Part shown: piece after piece, positions 18,367 to 26,373 of the stretch
Position numbering within the stretch: the first letter of the stretch is position 1
Layout of the letters: each line of letters begins with the position of its first letter
Origin: Bifidobacterium colobi
GTDB taxonomy: Bacteria; Actinomycetota; Actinomycetes; Actinomycetales; Bifidobacteriaceae
Assembly (NCBI RefSeq): GCF_018555455.1
Contig: NZ_JAFEJU010000003.1
Coordinates: forward strand, 248,001 to 312,000
Direction: 5' to 3'
Length of the DNA stretch: 64,000 nucleotides
Translations under genes and position numbers: made by a program
Notes under the pieces: model-generated
Databases searched by the model: none
Told to the model about the DNA's origin: nothing
The model's input: only the letters and a program-made list of their open reading frames with translations

Positions 18367-19060
18367 TCTTGGCCGCCTTGATGAACGCCTCGACCTTGGC
18401 TGGATCCTTGCAACGATCGGTGTTGGCTCGTTCGTCGCTGTAATTAGTCAGTGAGAAGGAATCAACGCCATAGGGATGGGTTGCATGAATCGCCTCAGCC
18501 ACATTGGATGCATCCAGTCCACCGGCAATGATGCATGGCACGTCGGTGGATTCGATGATGGCACGGTCGATGGCGCGGTCATGGGTGAGACCGGTGGCCC
18601 CGATGTCACCGGCTGAAGGCGCCTTGGTATCGATCAGGAAGAAATCGGAGACAGACTCGTAGTCTTTCACATAGTCCATCACCTTCTGCTCTTCCAACGG
18701 AACACCGGCGAGCACGGGGATGGCCTGCATAATCTTCAGCCCCGGGAAACGACTTTTCAATTCGGCGATTTCATCCGGTGTGATGCCTTCGATATCACCG
18801 GACAAGTGAAGCACGTCAGGCATGGCCTCGCGCAGATTCTCACTGATCTCGTCAATATCCTCCGCGACGGTCAGACCGATGCGCACCGCCTCGGGCTGCA
18901 CGCCTTCGAAGATTTCCCTAGCACGCTCGCAGTCCAGCTGTCCCGGGGTGCGCTTGATCTTGCCGTAGGAAACCCCGATATGTTCACCTCCCATATCGAT
19001 CACCATGCGGGCGTCCTCGACGTTCCTTATTCCGTAGATTTGCGCAATGACGTCAGCCAT
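18359..19060 (-). CDS. TrpF-like TIM-barrel protein lacking the catalytic Cys
   Basis: The 233-residue protein resembles phosphoribosylanthranilate isomerase along its whole length: QIYGIRNVEDARMVIDMGGEHIGVSY matches the KICG-I-T-ED-A-GA-D-G start, VLHLSGD matches the VQLHG strand, FLIDTKAPSAGDIGATG matches the L-D-S-GGTG loop with its catalytic Asp (Asp144), and CIIAGGLDASNVAEAI matches the LAGGL-P-NV phosphate site. The general-base Cys of TrpF (KICG) is replaced by Tyr9, and the C-terminal SSGVE is absent. No other trp genes are near. I infer a different sugar-phosphate isomerase or lyase. It overlaps its neighbours on both sides. Confidence 0.7.
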   Translation of the reverse strand: MADVIAQIYGIRNVEDARMVIDMGGEHIGVSYGKIKRTPGQLDCERAREIFEGVQPEAVRIGLTVAEDIDEISENLREAMPDVLHLSGDIEGITPDEIAELKSRFPGLKIMQAIPVLAGVPLEEQKVMDYVKDYESVSDFFLIDTKAPSAGDIGATGLTHDRAIDRAIIESTDVPCIIAGGLDASNVAEAIHATHPYGVDSFSLTNYSDERANTDRCKDPAKVEAFIKAAKNA

Positions 19061-19868
19061 GATGATTCCTTTCCTTAGTGATGGCATTGATGAACGCTGG
19101 AACGGTAAACACCGTCTCCTTGAGGCCGGCACCTTGGGCGACCCGCGTGATGGGCGGCGGCGTGATGAACGAACGCCGCAATATGTCGGTCTGCGCGAAT
19201 ACCTCGTTCACAGAACCGTCCAACAGCACTGTGCCGTGACACATCACAATGACCCGCGAGAAGTTCGCGGTGACGAACTTCATGTCGTGCGAGATGGTGA
19301 TACACAGCTTGCCTTGGCCGCGCAGCCGTTCGATGATGGTCTTCAGACGGGCGTTGCCACTGCGATCCTGGCCGCATGTGGGTTCATCGAAGATCACCGC
19401 TGCGGGATCCATCATGATGACCGCGCCGATGGTGCAGAATTTCTTTTCCGTGGGCGTCAAGTCGAACGGATGCACGTCGAGTTTCTTGGACAGGCCCGTC
19501 AATTCGGCGACTTCGTTGACCCGGCGCGCGATGGTGTCGGCGTCCATGCCGATCTGGCGGGGACCGAACTCGAATTCCTTGCGCACGCTTTCGAGGAACA
19601 GTTGGTCATCTGGGTTTTGGAAGACGTAGCCGACTTCGCGAGACCATTCGGCAGTGGAACGTGTGTTGATGTCCACGCCGTTGATTTCGACGCTGCCGCC
19701 GGTGGGCCGCAGAATGCCGTTGAAATGCTTGACCAGCGTGGTTTTCCCCGCGCCGTTCTGGCCGATGATCGCCACCGGTTCGCTGCCTTCGAGTACGAGG
19801 TCGACGCCGTCAAGCGCCTTGTCCGTCTTCGAATAGGCATGTTCGAGGCCTTTGAGCTCGATTCTCAT
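19053..19868 (-). CDS. ECF transporter ATPase (A component)
   Basis: The 271-residue ABC ATPase has Walker A GQNGAGKTT (about residues 37-45), Q-loop VFQNPDDQLF, and Walker B AAVIFDEPTCGQD (about 158-170). In place of the LSGGQ signature it has DLTPTEKKF, so the usual signature is degenerate. The FQNPDDQ wording is typical of energy-coupling-factor ATPases. It pairs with the ATPase upstream, whose signature is intact, giving an asymmetric A-A' pair. The start overlaps that gene (ATGA) and follows AAGGAGG. Confidence 0.85.
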   Translation of the reverse strand: MRIELKGLEHAYSKTDKALDGVDLVLEGSEPVAIIGQNGAGKTTLVKHFNGILRPTGGSVEINGVDINTRSTAEWSREVGYVFQNPDDQLFLESVRKEFEFGPRQIGMDADTIARRVNEVAELTGLSKKLDVHPFDLTPTEKKFCTIGAVIMMDPAAVIFDEPTCGQDRSGNARLKTIIERLRGQGKLCITISHDMKFVTANFSRVIVMCHGTVLLDGSVNEVFAQTDILRRSFITPPPITRVAQGAGLKETVFTVPAFINAITKERNHHG

Positions 19869-20695
19869 GCGAGCACCTCCTTGACCGCCGCGATGGTCGG
19901 CTCCTCGCGAATCTCGATTGGCAACCCCAACGCACGAGTCAATGGCACATAATCCGGCGGCTGCACTCCATGGGATTCGAGTTCCGGGTCGGCGAAGACC
20001 TCATATGGAGCGCCGATGGCTGCCACCGACCCACGGTCGAGCACCATCACCGTATCCGCATATTGGGCCACGCGTTCCATGTCATGATCGACCATGATGA
20101 CGGTGACTCCATCGGCGTTGAGCTGCTTGACGATATCGAAAATCTCCGAAGCGCCCAATGGGTCGAGCTGCGTGGTGCATTCGTCCAGCACGAGCACGCG
20201 CGGTTCCATAATGAACGTGGAACCGAAGGCCACACGTTGCACCTGACCGCCGGAAAGCTCCAGCGGATTCTTGTCGAGAATGTGGTCGATGCGCATCAGC
20301 TTGGCCACGGCCTCGACGCGTTCGATCATCAGCTCACGCGCAACCCCATGGTTGCCGAGCCCATATGCGAGCTCTTCGGCCACGGTTCCCGCCGTGTAGG
20401 ACAGTTGGTTGAACGGGTTCTGGAATACCAAGCCAATGGTGTTCGACAGTTCCGCAATCGTCGATTCGGCCACGTCCACGCCGTCAATCAGGATGCGTCC
20501 GGCTCTGGCTCCTACAAAATAGTGCGGAATCAGACCCACCAGCGCATTGCAGAGCGTGGATTTGCCGGAACCGTTCGCTCCGATGATGGCGAAGCAGCTG
20601 CCTTCCTCGACGTCGAAGCTCACATGCTTGACAGCCCGGCGTTTAGTGTCGCGATATTTAAAGGAGAAATCCTCAACGTGCACAATCGCACTCAT
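19865..20695 (-). CDS. ECF transporter ATPase (A' component)
   Basis: The 276-residue ATPase has Walker A GANGSGKSTL (about residues 38-47), Q-loop VFQNPFNQLSY, signature ELSGGQVQRVAFG and Walker B RVLVLDECTTQLDP, where Cys follows the catalytic Glu. It is the partner of the A component downstream. I chose the ATG at 20695 because it overlaps the EcfT stop codon and gives the normal N-terminus; the in-frame extension upstream lies within ecfT. Together with T and S genes it makes a complete group-I-type ECF importer. Confidence 0.87.
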   Translation of the reverse strand: MSAIVHVEDFSFKYRDTKRRAVKHVSFDVEEGSCFAIIGANGSGKSTLCNALVGLIPHYFVGARAGRILIDGVDVAESTIAELSNTIGLVFQNPFNQLSYTAGTVAEELAYGLGNHGVARELMIERVEAVAKLMRIDHILDKNPLELSGGQVQRVAFGSTFIMEPRVLVLDECTTQLDPLGASEIFDIVKQLNADGVTVIMVDHDMERVAQYADTVMVLDRGSVAAIGAPYEVFADPELESHGVQPPDYVPLTRALGLPIEIREEPTIAAVKEVLA

Positions 20696-21507
20696 CAGAC
20701 ACCTCCCCAGGTAATCAGCATCGGAATCACACCGATGCGCATCAATATCGAGACCACAACCACTGCCAGCAACACAATCCCGAGCACCCAATTGGCTACG
20801 GTGTCCATCGTGTTCCAATCCACCTTGACGTAGCTGGTCTGCCTGACTCCGGTAATGCCAAAACCTCTGGTTTCCAACGTCATGCCACGCTCCTGCGCAT
20901 CAGTCAGCGAGGACAGGACCACGGGACCGAGCAAGGGGATGTACGCCTTGATTCTCGAGAGCATGCCACCGGTTGCATCCAACCCGCGAGCGGATTGCGC
21001 TTCCTGGATAACCGCCATGCGGCGCTGCATTTGCGGCACCACGTTGAGACTGGCCAACACCAAATAACCGACTTTGGCATTCAATCCCACTGCGGTGAGC
21101 GCGGCGACCATGGAACCGACGTACGTGGTTTTGTTCATGATGTAGAAGCTGCCGAGAAACACCAAGAGGCTTACAACCACCTTGGCCGCGTACAGCACCC
21201 CTTCCAGACATAGCTGGGAAAAACCGAGGTCAAGCAACACGGTTTTGTTCTTGGGGCTGTACATGCCTTGGATAAACATGAGCATCACCGTGACCGGGAT
21301 GCCGAATCCAAACATGATTTTGGCGAAATCCTTCTGGATATGCGCCATGAACGAGACCACGAACAACAGCGCCACAACAATCAGTCCAAGGGTGAAATCA
21401 GGCCAGGCAAGGGCCGACAAACCGAGTGAGAATACCGCCACTATCTTCGTAATCGGGTTCAGCCTCCCAATCACGGTGGTATTCATTGCAGGCATATGAT
21501 GCGGCAT
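20695..21507 (-). CDS. ecfT: ECF transporter transmembrane protein (T component)
   Basis: The 270-residue protein has five to six hydrophobic segments and the coupling-helix motifs of EcfT: AQSARGLDATGG (about residue 165, the A-R-G type motif) and AQERGMTLETRGFG (about residue 210, second A-R-G type motif). It links the two ATPases to the substrate-binding S component. The start may be one of several close Met codons. It lies three bases after the S gene. Confidence 0.85.
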   Translation of the reverse strand: MPHHMPAMNTTVIGRLNPITKIVAVFSLGLSALAWPDFTLGLIVVALLFVVSFMAHIQKDFAKIMFGFGIPVTVMLMFIQGMYSPKNKTVLLDLGFSQLCLEGVLYAAKVVVSLLVFLGSFYIMNKTTYVGSMVAALTAVGLNAKVGYLVLASLNVVPQMQRRMAVIQEAQSARGLDATGGMLSRIKAYIPLLGPVVLSSLTDAQERGMTLETRGFGITGVRQTSYVKVDWNTMDTVANWVLGIVLLAVVVVSILMRIGVIPMLITWGGV

Positions 21508-21510
21508 ATG

Positions 21511-22170
21511 TCACTCGTTTTCCGCGTCATCGTCGGCATCGTCATCCAGCACGGTAGACGATGAACCACCCACTGCGTCAGCCGCATACTGGCTGAGGAA
21601 GCGACGTGGAATCTTCTGCACGATGATCCATGCGATGATGACGGTGATGCCCTTGTCCACGAGATTCTCGATCAGCGACGAGGAGATCACGGAGGCCAGA
21701 ATATCCTTCATTGCCACCACCAAAGTTGCCGTTAACACCGAGGTACCGTTAACGCCGGTGGCTCCTCCATAGACGAATGTGGTGATCAACGAGGCAGAGA
21801 TAGCATTGACCAGCGTACACACCAGCCAGATGGCCACCACGCCTGACTTTTTGCGGAATAATCCGGCTTTGACCATATAGCCGACCACTAGACCGCATAG
21901 CACGGAGACCACGGCGTATGGCAGGTAGACCGGGTTGGCCACCAGCGCAAGGAACAGGTTGGTCAGCAAACCGGTCAAGGCCGCCACCCACGGACCGGAC
22001 AGGCATGCCACAACGATCGTGCCGATCATGTCCAGGAACAGAGGCAGTTTCAATGTCGAGCACAGCGTTCCTCCAATAAGATTGATGCCCACCGCAATCG
22101 GAATCAGCACCAATGATTTCGTGGAAAACTGGGCTTTGATGCCCTCCCAGAACGAAAGCTTCCTTGCCAT
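21511..22170 (-). CDS. ECF transporter substrate-specific (S) component
   Basis: The 219-residue membrane protein has six hydrophobic segments, beginning VLIPIAVGINLIGGTLCSTL, with the GTIVVACLSGPWVAALTGLLTNLFLALV stretch typical of ECF S components. It ends in a long acidic tail (DDDADDDAENE) that is unusual. I do not recognise it as BioY, ThiT, RibU or another named S protein. Being first in an operon with nucleoside hydrolase, sugar kinases and a TrpF-like protein, it probably binds a nucleoside or a modified nucleoside. The start follows AAGGAGGCCGTC. Confidence 0.82.
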   Translation of the reverse strand: MARKLSFWEGIKAQFSTKSLVLIPIAVGINLIGGTLCSTLKLPLFLDMIGTIVVACLSGPWVAALTGLLTNLFLALVANPVYLPYAVVSVLCGLVVGYMVKAGLFRKKSGVVAIWLVCTLVNAISASLITTFVYGGATGVNGTSVLTATLVVAMKDILASVISSSLIENLVDKGITVIIAWIIVQKIPRRFLSQYAADAVGGSSSTVLDDDADDDAENE

Positions 22171-22444
22171 GACGGCCTCCTTTTACCGCTCCAACCCCGG
22201 TATCCCGCAGCTTGCAAGCCTCCTTGTTTGCTTTGCGGAATACTAAGAAAACATTTTCCTAAAGTGTTTTCTTAGCTTTAGAGTAACCGGAACCACGCAT
22301 CGTGTCAACCCGGCGGGTTGAAGAGGGGCTAAAAACGCAGCAAACACCGATGACACAACCGAAGAACGCCCTATCGCCTCGCTTGAGGCTTGTAAACTGG
22401 TATCGCCAGCATCGTGCACCGGCGCGCAGCAGTGGAGGATTATT
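22171..22444. promoter_or_regulatory. Divergent control region with TAAGAAAACA inverted repeat
   Basis: Between the ECF S gene and the LacI-kinase gene lies a perfect inverted repeat, TAAGAAAACA (22244-22253) and TGTTTTCTTA (22265-22274), with 11 bases between. A second overlapping pair, CTAAAG and CTTTAG, extends to about 22281. The left arm also contains GAAAA-CA-TTTTC, which looks like a LacI-family half-site pair. This is the expected site for the adjacent repressor acting on both transcripts. Confidence 0.65.
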
Positions 22445-24328
22445 ATGAACATCAAGGACATCGCTCGCATCGCAGGCGTCTCCACTTCGACGGTGTCGAA
22501 GATCGTGAATGGCAAGGACTCCACCATCAGCGAGGAGACCCGGAAAAAAGTACTGGCCATCGTCAAGGAATATCACTACAAGCCCTACGCCGCGGCTTCC
22601 AAGCGCACACGCAGCTACACCATCGGCGTACTACTACGCTCCCCAATCTCCTTCGATAGCACGCTAGATGGCATCATCGAGGCGGCGCAGAATGCTGGAT
22701 ATGCCACCGCCGCCTACAACAGCTATTCCGATCCGGAGCAGGAACTGAAGAATATAGCGGCCGTCTGCGGACGTAATGTGGACGGCGTCATCTGGGAGCC
22801 GGCCACTCCCAACAGCCTCGAATATGCCTCACAGTTCCCGCAAGGCACCCCGCTGTTGACTATCGGCCCCAACGGCGGAGACCAGTCACTGCTTCTGCCG
22901 TATAAGGAAGCCGCCTACAAACTGACCAATGAGCTCATCGAGCGCGGACACCGACATATCGCATGCCTGATGACCAAAGGCAGACGCACCCATGATTTTC
23001 TTGAGGGATTCCGCACATGCCTGTTCGACCATCAAATGCCATTCGACGATGACATGGTCCATTACGAATTGGATGATTCCCTCGCCGGGCAAATCGGCAG
23101 CCACGCCATCACCGGCTTCGTCTCCTCCCACTATCGCAGGGCCCTTGAATTCATGCAAATGGTTCGCCCACTGCATTACCGGATTCCCGAGGACGCCTCG
23201 CTGGTGTCCATCAAAAACGACACCGCCGAGGCACTCGCTTTCCCGAGCAACACAGAAATCTCCACATACACCATCCGCAATTCCGATTTCGGCTCATACC
23301 TGTGCGCCAAGCTCATCGCGCAGATCGAGCACGATAAGGAACAGCATCCGTCCTTCGTTCAGGATTTCCATCTTGACAACACCAGCACCCTTGCCGCCCC
23401 ACCTTCATCCATCGCCAAGCATGTACTGGTGGTCGGTTCCATCAACATCGACCACTACATGTCTGTGCCGCGTCTGCCGCATGTGGGCGGCAGCGTGTCC
23501 ACCAGATCGGACGCGCGATATCCGGGAGGCAAGGGCGTTAACCAGGCCATCGGCGCTGCGAAGCTTGGGCATCGGGTCGCGCTCATCGGCAACGTCGGCA
23601 TGGATACGGGATCCGATTTTCTCTTCAAGGAATTGGAACAATACGGCATCAACACCGCAGGTATGAGACGATGCGCCGAGGAAAGCACCGGCTCGTCATA
23701 CATCTTCCTTGACCCGGATGGGGAATCCATCATCGCGATTCTTTCCGGTGCCAACGCCTTGCTCCAGCCAAGCGATATCACCAACAACGATCATCTGTTC
23801 GAACACGCCGGATATTGTCTGATCCAGACGGAAATCCCCATCGAAACCGCATTGACCGCTGCCCGAGCCGCGCATCAGCACCACGCCAAAACCATCGTCA
23901 AGCCGTCTTCCATCGAACGACTGCCGGATGAGCTACTGGCCAATACCGACATTCTGGTGCCTAACAATCACGAATTATCCATCATCGAACCCACTGGAAA
24001 AACAATGGAGGATCGCGCGGCGAATCTCATCGAACACGGCGCAGGATGCGTGATCGTGACGATGGGCGAACGCGGATGCTATCTCCTGAGCCGTGATGGC
24101 GAGGCGTATGTCCCCGCCGCTGACTTCCTTTCAGTGGACAGTACCGGTGCCGGAGATGCCTTCATCAGTGCACTGGCCGCATATCTGATGTATGGGTACG
24201 ATTTGAAGCACGCGATACGAATCGCTACCCTTGCCGCCGGCTATTCCGTGACGCACAAGGGCGTGATTCCCTCGCTGATCGATCAGCTCACGCTGGATAT
24301 GTATATCCGGCAGGACACTCAACGGTAA
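22445..24328 (+). CDS. LacI-family repressor fused to a ribokinase-like kinase
   Basis: The 627-residue protein joins two complete units. Residues 1-50 are a LacI helix-turn-helix (IKDIARIAGVSTSTVSKIVNG and the hinge helix). Residues 55-315 are a periplasmic-binding-protein-like sensor domain (YTIGVLLRSPISFDSTL). Residues 326-615 are a PfkB kinase with YPGGKGVNQAIGAAKLG and an intact catalytic DSTGAGDAF (565-573). The two normal LacI C-terminal strands appear shortened before the kinase. It is divergent from the ECF operon and has GGAGG six bases upstream. I infer that it represses the operon and senses or phosphorylates the pentose released by the nucleoside hydrolases. Confidence 0.9.
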   Translation: MNIKDIARIAGVSTSTVSKIVNGKDSTISEETRKKVLAIVKEYHYKPYAAASKRTRSYTIGVLLRSPISFDSTLDGIIEAAQNAGYATAAYNSYSDPEQELKNIAAVCGRNVDGVIWEPATPNSLEYASQFPQGTPLLTIGPNGGDQSLLLPYKEAAYKLTNELIERGHRHIACLMTKGRRTHDFLEGFRTCLFDHQMPFDDDMVHYELDDSLAGQIGSHAITGFVSSHYRRALEFMQMVRPLHYRIPEDASLVSIKNDTAEALAFPSNTEISTYTIRNSDFGSYLCAKLIAQIEHDKEQHPSFVQDFHLDNTSTLAAPPSSIAKHVLVVGSINIDHYMSVPRLPHVGGSVSTRSDARYPGGKGVNQAIGAAKLGHRVALIGNVGMDTGSDFLFKELEQYGINTAGMRRCAEESTGSSYIFLDPDGESIIAILSGANALLQPSDITNNDHLFEHAGYCLIQTEIPIETALTAARAAHQHHAKTIVKPSSIERLPDELLANTDILVPNNHELSIIEPTGKTMEDRAANLIEHGAGCVIVTMGERGCYLLSRDGEAYVPAADFLSVDSTGAGDAFISALAAYLMYGYDLKHAIRIATLAAGYSVTHKGVIPSLIDQLTLDMYIRQDTQR

Positions 24329-24357
24329 CCTGCCGGATTCAGTCGGTTTCGTTATTG

Positions 24358-26373
24358 CTACTCGAGTTCTACCGCGCCTGTGTACAACTGATAGTATTCA
24401 CCCTTCTGCGCGATCAGCTCGTCATGCGAACCGCGTTCGATGATGTTGCCATGGTCGAGCACCATGATCACGTCGGAGTTACGCACAGTGGACAGGCGGT
24501 GGGCGATTACGAAGACCGTACGGCCCTTCATCAAGGCGTCCATACCGGCCTGCACCACTTCCTCGGTGCGGGTGTCAATCGAGGAGGTTGCCTCGTCGAG
24601 AATCAGGGCCGGCGAGTCCGCCACTGCGGCACGGGCGATGGAGATCAGCTGACGCTGGCCTTGGGAGAGTCCCGAGCCGTCGCCTTCGAGTACGGTCTGG
24701 TAGCCTTGCGGCAGCATGCGGATGAAGCCGTCGGCGTTCACCAGCTTGGCGGCCTCGATGCATTCCTCATCGGTGGCGTTCAGTCGGCCGTAACGGATGT
24801 TGTCCATCACGGTGCCGGTGAACAGGTTCACGTCCTGCAGCACGATGCCCAGCGAGCGGCGCAGATCGGGCTTCTTGATGTTCTTCACATCGATGCCGTC
24901 GTACAGGATCTGACCTTCCTGAATATCGTAGAAGCGGTTGATCAGGTTGGTCACCGTGGTCTTGCCGGCACCGGTGGCACCGACGAGCGCCATTTTCTGA
25001 CCGGGCTTGGCGAACCAGGTGATGTCGTGCAGCACCGGCTTATCCGGGTTGTAGCCGAAGGTCACGTTGGTGAAGCGCACGTCGCCCTGCAGCAGCGTCA
25101 GACGGCCGTCCGGCGAGGTGATGGCCTGTTCCTTGGCCTTCAATGCCACTTCGCGAGCGGCACCGTGGAGCTTTTCGGCGGCCTTCAACGACCTTGTGCC
25201 GTCGTCGCCTTCCTCACGCTTCCATGCCCAATGGCCGGTCTCATAATCGACCTCGGTCATCGTGCGACCGTCTTCGCCCAGTTCCACGTTGACCAGGGTC
25301 ACCGTGCCGTTGTCGGATTCGATCGGCTCATCCATCAGCGCGAAGATGCGGGAGGCGCCGGCGAGCGCCATCATCACCATGTTGAGCTGCATGGAGACCT
25401 GGCCAAGCGGGTTGATGAACGAGCGGGACAGGGTCAGCAGGGAGATCAGGGTGCCGAGCGTCAGCGGGCCGAAGCCGTTCAGACCCACGTTGCCCACGCC
25501 GACGAGCGCCATGGCGCCGCCCACGATGGCGAGCAGGATGTAGAGGATGTAGCCCATGTTGCCTACCACCGGCATGGTGACGTTGCCCCAGGTGTTCGCT
25601 TCGGCGGCGGCTTCGAAGAGTTCCTCGTTCTTCTCGTCGAAGGTCTTCTGTGTGGCCTCCTCGTGGTTGAACACCTTGATGACCTTCTGGCCGTTCACGG
25701 ATTCCTCCACGAACGCGTTCACGTCGCCCAGCCAATGCTGCTGCTTGACGAAGAAGCGGCCGGCACGTCCCACAATCGTCTTGACGATGAAGAACAGCAG
25801 CACGGTGAACAGCAGCACGAACAGGGTGATCGGAATGGACAGCCACAGCATGGAGATCACGGCGGCGATGGCGGAGATGCCGGCGGCGAACATCTGCGGG
25901 AAGGACTGGGAGATGGCCTGGCGCAGCGTATCCGTGTCGTTGGTGTAGCGGCTCATGATGTCGCCGTGTTCATTGGTGTCGAAGTAGCGGATCGGCAGAT
26001 GCTGCTGGTGGGCGAACATGTCGTCGCGGATCTTCTTCAGCGTGCCCTGTTCCACGGTGACGATCAGCCACTGCCAGAGCCAGCTGGCTACGATACCGGC
26101 CACATACAGGCAGCCCATCAGGGTAATCGCTCGCAGCAGCGGCCCCCAGTCCGGATCCTTGACACCGACCATCGGCAGGATGTAGGTGTCGATCAGCGAC
26201 TGGAGGAACAATGCGGAACCGGCTTGCGCGGCGGCGCCGATAAGAATGCACGCCACGATGGCCACCACACGCCACTTGTATTGCATGATGTAGCCGAAGA
26301 TGCGCTTGGTGGTGCCGGGGGCCGGCTTGCCCATGGCGGGCTTGCGGTTCTTGAAGCTTTGCTTATCGCTCAT
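24358..26373 (-). CDS. Heterodimeric ABC exporter, subunit with catalytic Glu
   Basis: The 671-residue half-transporter has six N-terminal membrane helices and an ATPase domain with Walker A GATGAGKTT (465-473), signature GLSQGQRQL (LSQGQ, non-canonical, about 569) and Walker B ALILDEATSSID with the catalytic Glu (594). A charged insertion of roughly 60 residues (about 360-425) separates the membrane and ATPase domains, longer than usual. It is the partner of the upstream gene, which it overlaps by four bases. The pattern fits drug or lipid exporters such as LmrCD and TM287/288. Substrate unknown. Confidence 0.85.
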   Translation of the reverse strand: MSDKQSFKNRKPAMGKPAPGTTKRIFGYIMQYKWRVVAIVACILIGAAAQAGSALFLQSLIDTYILPMVGVKDPDWGPLLRAITLMGCLYVAGIVASWLWQWLIVTVEQGTLKKIRDDMFAHQQHLPIRYFDTNEHGDIMSRYTNDTDTLRQAISQSFPQMFAAGISAIAAVISMLWLSIPITLFVLLFTVLLFFIVKTIVGRAGRFFVKQQHWLGDVNAFVEESVNGQKVIKVFNHEEATQKTFDEKNEELFEAAAEANTWGNVTMPVVGNMGYILYILLAIVGGAMALVGVGNVGLNGFGPLTLGTLISLLTLSRSFINPLGQVSMQLNMVMMALAGASRIFALMDEPIESDNGTVTLVNVELGEDGRTMTEVDYETGHWAWKREEGDDGTRSLKAAEKLHGAAREVALKAKEQAITSPDGRLTLLQGDVRFTNVTFGYNPDKPVLHDITWFAKPGQKMALVGATGAGKTTVTNLINRFYDIQEGQILYDGIDVKNIKKPDLRRSLGIVLQDVNLFTGTVMDNIRYGRLNATDEECIEAAKLVNADGFIRMLPQGYQTVLEGDGSGLSQGQRQLISIARAAVADSPALILDEATSSIDTRTEEVVQAGMDALMKGRTVFVIAHRLSTVRNSDVIMVLDHGNIIERGSHDELIAQKGEYYQLYTGAVELE

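Noticed and set aside
18359-19060. Calling the TrpF-like gene trpF
   Set aside because: The catalytic Cys is missing and the neighbours are nucleoside genes, so tryptophan synthesis is not supported.
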